The notes beneath the pieces were generated by a model. That model ran no database searches. It was not told where the DNA came from and saw only the letters and a program-made list of their open reading frames with translations. From CANHVK01 sp046304235 (GTDB lineage: Bacteria > Bacteroidota > Bacteroidia > Flavobacteriales_D > Crocinitomicaceae), in the NCBI GenBank assembly GCA_046304235.1, contig JBKCEW010000051.1, positions 1-5,742 of the forward strand: DNA of 5,742 nucleotides. The letters are read 5' to 3'. Shown piece after piece: positions 1 to 5,118 of the stretch (its first letter is position 1; every line of letters starts with the position of its first letter). A program made the translations under genes and the position numbers.

Positions 1-1088
1 TTAAAGAAAGTTATTTTTTGAAAGACAGAACAAATTATTGGAAAATAAAAAAAAATGGAATTGAATTAAAAATCAATGAATTAGAAGACAAAATCAATGA
101 ATTAAAAAATATAAGAAAGAATAAATCAGCAACTTGTCAAAATAAAATCTTTAATCAATATACATTTTTAAACGCAAGAAAAGAATATCAAAGTTTAAAT
201 CAACTTTTTCAAGAACGACTAAAAACAACACCCCCAGCAGGCGCTGGAGAGTGCGCTGCGCCAAAATTATTGCACTTTGCTTTCAAACATAATTTACAAC
301 CTGTTTGCATGGCAGAATTCTGGTGGGGAGCTTCTCCCGCATCAGAAATCAGAAAACACAAACAGTATTATCCAGCTTGTAAAGGAAAATGTGAGCCAAT
401 ATTAAACCACATGTTACTAGGTTTAGAAGTTGATGAAAACCCTATGTTGAAAAATCCTGCTGAAAATAAAACACTTCCAATCATTTATCAAGATGATGAT
501 ATTATCATTGTAAATAAACCTGAAGAATTCTTATCAGTTCCTGGTAAAAACATCACGGACTCTGTATATTCAAGAATTCAAAAATTGTACCCTGATGCTA
601 CTGGTCCATTAATTGTACACAGATTAGATATGTCAACATCTGGCATAATGGTACTTGCAAAAAATATTAAATCTTACCATCATCTTCAGAGACAATTTTT
701 AAAAAGACAAATAAAAAAAAGATATGTAGCCCTTCTTGAAAATGAAATAAAAATCAAAACAGGTACAATTGAATTACCTCTAAGTGTCGATTTAGATGAT
801 AGACCAAGACAAATAGTGTGTTATGATTATGGAAAAAATGCAAAAACAGAATACGAAGAAATAGAAGTAATAAATGGACAATCAAAAGTCTATTTTTACC
901 CAATCACTGGTCGAACACATCAATTACGTGTACACGCATCACACAGTCTTGGATTAAATACACCCATAAAAGGGGATGATTTGTACGGTAATAAATCAAA
1001 AAGACTTTATTTACATGCTGAAATGATTACCTTCAAGCATCCTAAAACATACGAAAACATGTCTTTTAAAGTAGAAGCAAATTTCTAA
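1..1088 (+). CDS. RluA-family pseudouridine synthase with extra N-terminal region; 5' end outside window
   Basis: The enzyme isomerises specific uridines to pseudouridine in structured RNA (23S rRNA or tRNA); the target cannot be told from sequence. The frame is open to the window edge (first complete codon at base 3), so the in-frame TTG at 18 is probably not the start and the protein is N-terminally truncated here. Counting from base 3, 361 codons remain. Residues ~15-42 are a Lys/Glu/Asn-rich probable coiled coil. Residues 77-130 form a distinct conserved-looking block: PPAGAGECAAPKLL at 77-90, EFWWG at 105-109 and YPACKGKC at 123-130. The synthase domain follows: NKP at 171-173, HRLDMSTSG from 206 with catalytic Asp209 (codon 627-629), and TGRTHQLRVH at 302-311. 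From memory, Bacteroidota homologues of this architecture are about 550 aa, so roughly a third is missing. The family call is very secure. The function of the pre-catalytic block is unknown; its Cys residues could bind metal, which is inference. Confidence 0.95.
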   Translation, partial: KESYFLKDRTNYWKIKKNGIELKINELEDKINELKNIRKNKSATCQNKIFNQYTFLNARKEYQSLNQLFQERLKTTPPAGAGECAAPKLLHFAFKHNLQPVCMAEFWWGASPASEIRKHKQYYPACKGKCEPILNHMLLGLEVDENPMLKNPAENKTLPIIYQDDDIIIVNKPEEFLSVPGKNITDSVYSRIQKLYPDATGPLIVHRLDMSTSGIMVLAKNIKSYHHLQRQFLKRQIKKRYVALLENEIKIKTGTIELPLSVDLDDRPRQIVCYDYGKNAKTEYEEIEVINGQSKVYFYPITGRTHQLRVHASHSLGLNTPIKGDDLYGNKSKRLYLHAEMITFKHPKTYENMSFKVEANF

Positions 1089-1835
1089 TCACTTTTGATT
1101 CAAAGTTCCCGATCCAATGTTCTTTTGATGTATTTTAGGAAAACCTAAATACGATATATTTCCTGATCCAACTTGAGACACATTTAAACTCTCAGTATTT
1201 CCTAATGAAATATTTCCTGAACCATTTAATTCAACATTAGTTGAAATAGAATTAAATTGTTCAAGATTAATATTGCCTGAACCATTTAAAAAACAATGAA
1301 TCGAATTTATTTTATCAGATTCACCTTTACTTTCAAAAGTACCTTCGCCATTTAATTCAACTACAAGATGTTTCACGTGTTTTATGTTCTCCAACAAAAA
1401 ATTTGCGGAACCATTATTTTTAAAATGCAAACGATCTTCATTTTCCCATGAATTGATTTTAAAACTTCCTGTACCATTCATCAAAATGAATTGTATCGCA
1501 GGAACATAAATTTTAATACAAAGATCAGTTTTATGAGTAATATACTTTTTAAACTTAATTGTCATTTTACTATTTGATACTCTTATATCAATTAAATCCA
1601 AAATATTTTTAAATCCGTCAATAGAAACTAGCAGAGAATCGCTTTGAATCAAATGTATGTTTGAATTCAAGTCAACCTCAAGAAAACGAAACATATCTAC
1701 GTAAACATTTTTACTAATTCTTTCACCCTCAGGTTCGATAACTTCATATCCCAGATTGCTTCGATTCGATTTTTTTTCTAATCCACAAGTGCTTAGAAAA
1801 ATTAACAAACAAATAAAAAAGATAGAATTGTGCAT
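1089..1835 (-). CDS. Putative surface or periplasmic lipoprotein with GIN (DUF2807) domain
   Basis: This 248-aa protein begins with a hydrophobic signal (residues 4-16) and a lipobox, LSTC, that places the lipidated cysteine at Cys17. It is therefore probably anchored in the outer membrane. The rest matches the DUF2807 'putative auto-transporter adhesin, head GIN domain' type found widely in Bacteroidota: a V-rich beta region (~46-115) followed by repeated NGSGN-like turns to the C-terminus. Despite the family name, no autotransporter barrel is present. Its role (adhesion, envelope maintenance or other) is not established. The start at 1835 directly precedes the signal sequence and leaves a 9-bp A/T-only gap after the upstream exported protein, so the two are probably one transcript. 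The stop (TGA) abuts the stop of the convergent RluA gene. No canonical surface-export signal is evident after Cys17 (GLEKKS). Confidence 0.88.
   Translation of the reverse strand: MHNSIFFICLLIFLSTCGLEKKSNRSNLGYEVIEPEGERISKNVYVDMFRFLEVDLNSNIHLIQSDSLLVSIDGFKNILDLIDIRVSNSKMTIKFKKYITHKTDLCIKIYVPAIQFILMNGTGSFKINSWENEDRLHFKNNGSANFLLENIKHVKHLVVELNGEGTFESKGESDKINSIHCFLNGSGNINLEQFNSISTNVELNGSGNISLGNTESLNVSQVGSGNISYLGFPKIHQKNIGSGTLNQK
1101..1481 (-). repeat. Seven-rung Gly-rich protein repeat (GIN ladder)
   Basis: Residues 119-245 of the DUF2807 lipoprotein contain seven turns of the type NG-x-G or a variant. They are NGTGSF, NGSANF, NGEGTF, NGSGNI, NGSGNI, VGSGNI and IGSGTL, with the leading Gly at residues 121, 142, 163, 185, 205, 223 and 241. 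The spacing is 21, 21, 22, 20, 18 and 18 residues. Such an 18-22-residue period with alternating hydrophobic residues between turns suits stacked rungs of a right-handed parallel beta-helix. The repeat is clear at protein level. At DNA level the copies are related but diverged, so this is not a recent tandem duplication. The fold is inference; the spacing is read directly. Confidence 0.75.
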
Positions 1836-1844
1836 AAAAATTAA

Positions 1845-2309
1845 TTAAATCCCCAATTTAAGATTATCTAATAAAATAGGAGCTTTAATAAAAAACCCAG
1901 GAGCATAAATATTTGACTTATTAATTCTTCTATATCTCATATCAAAACCAGTAAAGAAAGCTGCCCAAATGGAAGATTGAAAACCGATCACAGGATCATT
2001 TTCAGAAAATTCCACGACCGGCCCAACGGATAAGCCTAAAAGTGCTCCTGTTTGTAACTCTGAATAAACTCTAACTTTTTTTCTTTCAAATTCTATCCCT
2101 AAATCGACACTTAGCGGCAAAGGTAATTCCATATTAACCAACCATGCTGAAGCTTCTAAAGAGAAACTAAACCGATTTACTTCTCTTCCTATGTTATAAT
2201 GAACCATTGGTCCAACAAAAAAAACAGGATCTAAATTCGATTGAGCAATAGTTAAATTTGATAATAATATAATAATTAATGATTTAATTTTAAACATATC
2301 AACTTGCAT
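1845..2309 (-). CDS. Small exported protein of unknown function, possibly beta-barrel-like
   Basis: I do not recognise this family. From the first ATG it is 154 aa, but the second Met (codon 2295-2297) gives MFKIKSLIIILLSNLTIAQ, a classic signal peptide with Lys residues, a hydrophobic core and a cleavage region ending in Ala-Gln, so a 150-aa protein starting at 2297 is the better model. The mature part has alternating polar and hydrophobic residues with many Gly and aromatic residues: YNIGREVNRFSFSLEASAW, a repeated LP pair before LSVDLGIEFE, a Gly-rich centre and MRYRR. This suggests amphipathic beta strands, as in small outer-membrane barrels or secreted beta-sandwiches. It ends with FFIKAPILL. 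It lies 9 bp upstream of the GIN lipoprotein and is divergent from cca, so it is probably the first gene of an envelope operon. Coding potential is supported by the signal peptide and by filling the interval precisely. Confidence 0.75.
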   Translation of the reverse strand: MQVDMFKIKSLIIILLSNLTIAQSNLDPVFFVGPMVHYNIGREVNRFSFSLEASAWLVNMELPLPLSVDLGIEFERKKVRVYSELQTGALLGLSVGPVVEFSENDPVIGFQSSIWAAFFTGFDMRYRRINKSNIYAPGFFIKAPILLDNLKLGI

Positions 2310-2315
2310 TTAACA

Positions 2316-2323
2316 CAAAAATA
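2316..2323 (-). promoter_or_regulatory. Possible -7 box for the exported-protein/lipoprotein operon
   Basis: Read on the - strand this is TATTTTTG, matching the Bacteroidota -7 consensus TAnnTTTG. No good TTTG -33 element sits 17-23 bases upstream, so the call is tentative. A transcript starting about 5 bases downstream would begin almost at the first ATG (2309) but would give a short leader to the second ATG (2297). That fits the signal-peptide argument for the later start. Confidence 0.35.
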
Positions 2324-2353
2324 CAACAAAATACAAATACGATATCGGCTCGA

Positions 2354-2384
2354 ATTGGAAATACATGATTATCTTTTAACTTTG
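2354..2384 (+). promoter_or_regulatory. Bacteroidota-type housekeeping promoter for the cca cluster
   Basis: TAACTTTG at 2377-2384 is an exact match to the Bacteroidota -7 consensus TAnnTTTG. ATTG at 2354-2357, one mismatch from the -33 element TTTG, lies 19 bases upstream, which is the preferred spacing. Initiation would fall near 2389-2391, about a dozen bases before the cca ATG at 2402. This is the only strong promoter visible ahead of the four-gene + strand cluster. It is inferred from consensus, not measured. Confidence 0.65.
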
Positions 2385-2401
2385 TGATTTGAAATTGAAT
2401 C

Positions 2402-3808
2402 ATGAATCTTTCAGCATACTTAAAACATCCTGTTTTTAAAGTGATTTCACAAATTTGTGAAGAAAAACAGTTAGAAGCATTTGTTATAGGTGGTTTCGTA
2501 AGAGATTTAATTCTTAAAAGACCTTCCAAAGATATTGATATTGTTGTTGTTGGTAATGGAATCGAATTAGCAGAAGCCAGTGCGAAAGTCTTACGAGTAA
2601 AACAGGTATCTATTTTTAAAAATTATGGTACTGCACATTTTAGATATAAAGATTTAGATGTAGAATTTGTAGGAGCAAGAAAAGAATCTTACCATCAAGA
2701 CTCTCGTAACCCCTCTGTAAAATCAGGATCTTTACAAGATGATCAGCTTCGAAGAGATTTTACAATCAACGCTCTTGCTATTAGTCTTCAAAAGTTAAAT
2801 TTTGGTGAATTAATTGACCCCTTTGATGGTATTCAGGATCTGAAAAATGGAATAATCAAAACACCATTAGACCCTATTCAAACTTACATTGATGACCCTC
2901 TAAGAATGTTAAGAGCAATTCGTTTTGCAACGCAGTTAAATTTCAAAATCGAATTTAAAAGTCTAGAAGCTATTTTAAATAATTCAACAAGGATAAAAAT
3001 AATCACTCAAGAAAGAATCACAGATGAATTAAATAAAATCATTTTATCAAATGAACCTTCAAGAGGATTTAAACTATTAGAAAGCACTAAACTTTTACAT
3101 CATTTTTTTCCAGAAATGATTGCATTAAAAGGCATTGAAACAATCAATGGAAAATCCCATAAAGATAATTTTTACCATACATTAGAAGTTTTAGACAACA
3201 TTTCCCAAAATACAAACAATTTATGGTTGCGATGGTCAGCAATCATGCATGATATAGCTAAACCAAACACCAAACGTTTTGAGCCAGATCATGGCTGGAC
3301 CTTTCATGGTCATGAAGACCTAGGAGCTCGCTTTGTACCAAGAATTTTCAAAAGATTGAAATTACCTCTAGACCATAAGATGAAGTATGTCCAAAAATTG
3401 GTTAGACTTCATTTGAGACCAATAGCATTAGTCAAAGGTAATGTAACAGACTCTGCAATAAGAAGATTATTATTTGAAGCGGGAGATGATATAGATGATT
3501 TGATGACCTTATGTAATGCAGATGTCACTTCAAAAAACGAATTCAAAGTATTAAAATTCAAAAAAAACTTTGAATTAGTTTCTCGAAAGTTAAATGATGT
3601 TGAAGCTAAAGATAAAATAAGAAACTTTCAGCCACCTGTTACTGGTGAAATTATTATGAAAACGTTTAATATTGGTCCCTGTGCTGAGATTGGAAATATT
3701 AAAATGAAAATTAAAGACGCTATTCTAGAGGGTACTATTGAAAATGATTACGATCAGGCATTCAAATATATGCTTGAAATCGCAAAAGAAATAGGGTTAT
3801 CAAAATAA
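2402..3808 (+). CDS. cca: CCA tRNA nucleotidyltransferase with HD domain
   Basis: The enzyme adds or repairs the 3' CCA end of tRNAs using CTP and ATP without a nucleic acid template. It is 468 aa, normal for the bacterial class II enzyme with an HD extension. Motifs in order: GGFVRD at 30-35; the metal-binding carboxylates Asp44 and Asp46 in KDIDIVVVG; RRDFTINAL at 117-125; DDPLRMLRAIRF at 164-175, where Asp165 and Arg168 correspond to the nucleotide-templating EDxxR motif (Asp replaces its leading Glu); and ERITDEL near 204-210. The C-terminal part is an HD phosphohydrolase-type domain: SHKDNFYHTLEV from 252, the HD pair His283-Asp284 in MHDIAKP, and FHGHEDLG from 301. The HD domain suggests a phosphodiesterase or phosphatase activity on tRNA ends, as known for some homologues. 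The ATG at 2402 follows a strong -7 box by 17 bases and there is no Shine-Dalgarno, as usual in this phylum. It heads the downstream cluster. Confidence 0.97.
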   Translation: MNLSAYLKHPVFKVISQICEEKQLEAFVIGGFVRDLILKRPSKDIDIVVVGNGIELAEASAKVLRVKQVSIFKNYGTAHFRYKDLDVEFVGARKESYHQDSRNPSVKSGSLQDDQLRRDFTINALAISLQKLNFGELIDPFDGIQDLKNGIIKTPLDPIQTYIDDPLRMLRAIRFATQLNFKIEFKSLEAILNNSTRIKIITQERITDELNKIILSNEPSRGFKLLESTKLLHHFFPEMIALKGIETINGKSHKDNFYHTLEVLDNISQNTNNLWLRWSAIMHDIAKPNTKRFEPDHGWTFHGHEDLGARFVPRIFKRLKLPLDHKMKYVQKLVRLHLRPIALVKGNVTDSAIRRLLFEAGDDIDDLMTLCNADVTSKNEFKVLKFKKNFELVSRKLNDVEAKDKIRNFQPPVTGEIIMKTFNIGPCAEIGNIKMKIKDAILEGTIENDYDQAFKYMLEIAKEIGLSK

Positions 3809-3843
3809 AATCATTAATTTTAAACAAAACAAATCCTTTTTAT

Positions 3844-4395
3844 ATGGGAGCATTAAAATTTAGAGTTTTACTTGATTCTGAAAAAGATAAAGAAATTTTC
3901 AGGGATATACTCATAGATGAAAATGATAATTTCGAAAGTCTTTTTCAATCAATTATGAAATCATTTCAATTTCAAGGAGAAGAAATGGCTTCATTCTATG
4001 TATCTAATGATAATTGGGATAAAGGGCACGAAATTAGTTTAGTCGATATTAATTATGGAGATGAAGCTATCGATGAAAAAGCTTCTGTAATGTCTCAAGC
4101 AATTATAAATGACTTTATTGAAGCAAACGATCAAAAACTAATTTTGGTTTATGATTTCATGAGAATGTGGATTTTTCTTATAGAACTTGTAGAAAAAGTA
4201 GACAAAAAAGTTTCAATACCTGAAGTTGCTTTATCAGTTGGTATGGCCCCACCAGAAGATTCTAAAAACCCAAATTTTGAAGAAGAAAACCAAACTTTTG
4301 ATGAAGATGAATTCGATGAAGACGATGAATTTGGATTCAATGAATACGAAGATGGCTACGACTCTGATGATTACTCAAATTATGACGATTATTAA
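3844..4395 (+). CDS. pRiA4b ORF-3-like protein with acidic C-terminal tail
   Basis: This 183-aa cytoplasmic protein resembles the plasmid pRiA4b ORF-3-like family (PF07929), often named 'IS1096 element passenger TnpR' in databases. Its molecular function is unknown. The family fold spans about residues 1-117: an N-terminal strand (LKFRVLL), a helix in FESLFQSIMKSFQF, the conserved-looking stretch MASFYVSNDNWDKGHEISL (48-66), and strands around LILVYDFMRMWIFLIELVE. Residues 145-183 are a disordered acidic tail: 20 of 39 residues are Asp or Glu and none is Lys or Arg. There is no resolvase serine motif, transposase or inverted repeat nearby, so the transposon-derived name should not be taken as evidence of mobility. 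The gene lies 35 bp after cca, with no terminator or clear promoter between, and its TAA is followed immediately by the next ATG. A regulatory or chaperone-like role for the tail is only a guess. Confidence 0.85.
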   Translation: MGALKFRVLLDSEKDKEIFRDILIDENDNFESLFQSIMKSFQFQGEEMASFYVSNDNWDKGHEISLVDINYGDEAIDEKASVMSQAIINDFIEANDQKLILVYDFMRMWIFLIELVEKVDKKVSIPEVALSVGMAPPEDSKNPNFEEENQTFDEDEFDEDDEFGFNEYEDGYDSDDYSNYDDY

Positions 4396-5115
4396 ATGAT
4401 GACTGAACAAAAATTTGGCGATCCTGTTGGGAAAGCAATCTTGGATTTTGCAAAAACAAAAAAACCAGACGATATTATCGTTAGCTCTGATATTTGTGAA
4501 GATGATATTATTCCAATTGAGGTTTTGTTTCGTAATGAAGACGAAATGCCTGAATTAGAAATTGTAGCATTGAACGAAGCAAGTGGTAAAATATTGGATG
4601 TTGGTGCCGGTGCCGGTGCTCATGTTTCTTTTTTGAAAAATTTAGGTAAAGACGTAACAGCAATTGATATTTCTGAAGGAGCTGTTGAATTTATGTTAAG
4701 TCAGGGTTTAAATGCTAAAAAAGAAAATTTCTATAATTTAAAAAATGAAAAATATGACACCATTTTGATGTTGATGAATGGTATTGGAATTGCAGGAAAA
4801 CTTTCAAATTTAGAAAACACATTAAATCATGCTAAAAATCTTCTTAATAAAGGAGGTCGTTTATTGTGTGATTCCTCAGATATTAAATACTTATATGAAG
4901 ATGAAGATGGCTCTATGTGGGTCAACCTTAATACTGAGTATTATGGTAATTTTCGTTTTCAAATGAAATATAAAAAAGAAAAAGGTCCTTGGTTTGATTG
5001 GTTGTATGTAGATTTTGACTCCCTTTTTACTGCAGCAAATAATGTAGGTTTGAAATGTAGAAGAATTTATGACAACGAAGACCACTATCTTGCTGAACTA
5101 ACAAGAATAGATTAA
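4396..5115 (+). CDS. Class I SAM-dependent methyltransferase, substrate unknown
   Basis: This 239-aa protein has a Rossmann-type methyltransferase core: motif I ILDVGAGAGAH at 66-76, the acidic ribose-binding residue Asp91 in TAIDIS, motif IV region YDTILMLMNGIGIAG at 120-134, and NKGGRLLCDSSD at 151-162. The substrate-binding or cofactor role of each is inferred from the fold. An N-terminal extension (1-62) carries DPVGKAILDF, SDICEDD and LFRNEDEMPELEIVAL. From memory the same pattern recurs in a Bacteroidota methyltransferase family with no assigned substrate. The C-terminal part is rich in Trp, Tyr and acidic residues (GPWFDWLYVDFDS at 197-209) and may form the substrate pocket. The gene begins directly after the preceding stop codon (TAAATG), which suggests translational coupling. 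A second ATG follows at once, so Met1 or Met2 could be used. Its place behind cca makes a tRNA- or translation-related substrate conceivable but unproven. Confidence 0.9.
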   Translation: MMTEQKFGDPVGKAILDFAKTKKPDDIIVSSDICEDDIIPIEVLFRNEDEMPELEIVALNEASGKILDVGAGAGAHVSFLKNLGKDVTAIDISEGAVEFMLSQGLNAKKENFYNLKNEKYDTILMLMNGIGIAGKLSNLENTLNHAKNLLNKGGRLLCDSSDIKYLYEDEDGSMWVNLNTEYYGNFRFQMKYKKEKGPWFDWLYVDFDSLFTAANNVGLKCRRIYDNEDHYLAELTRID

Positions 5116-5118
5116 AAT

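Noticed and set aside
231..262. G+C-rich island (25 of 32 bases) with a CCAGC/GCTGG hairpin inside an AT-rich gene
   Set aside because: It encodes PPAGAGECAAP, whose Pro, Ala and Gly codons are G+C-rich by necessity, and third positions are mixed. A foreign insertion or regulatory hairpin is not needed to explain it.
1091..1106. Inverted repeat ACTTT-N6-AAAGT as a bidirectional terminator
   Set aside because: The stem has only five mostly A-T pairs and lies inside the lipoprotein reading frame. It is too weak to call a terminator.
1770..1777. A8 tract (coding strand) just after the lipobox, as a phase-variation switch
   Set aside because: A8-A9 tracts also occur in the RluA gene (47-55), cca and the TraB/GumN gene (5185-5193), so they reflect Lys codons and base composition rather than a dedicated contingency locus.
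2299..2529. 76-codon - strand open frame across the cca start
   Set aside because: It overlaps the promoter region and the conserved N-terminal motifs of Cca antisense, and its product has no recognisable features.
3809..3843. Possible promoter or terminator between cca and the acidic-protein gene
   Set aside because: The 35 bases are A/T-rich with no TAnnTTTG match and no stem-loop.
4149..4340. 63-codon - strand open frame rich in Ser
   Set aside because: The Ser-rich sequence is simply the antisense of the Asp/Glu-rich tail codons of the + strand gene.
5045..5052. TAGGTTTG, a -7-like match before the TraB/GumN gene
   Set aside because: The nearest upstream TTTG is 27 bases away, outside the usual spacing. 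The site is inside methyltransferase codons, and chance matches are frequent in AT-rich DNA.
4891..5085. 64-codon - strand open frame
   Set aside because: It lies antisense within the well-supported methyltransferase and shows only low-complexity hydrophobic residues typical of AT-rich shadow frames.
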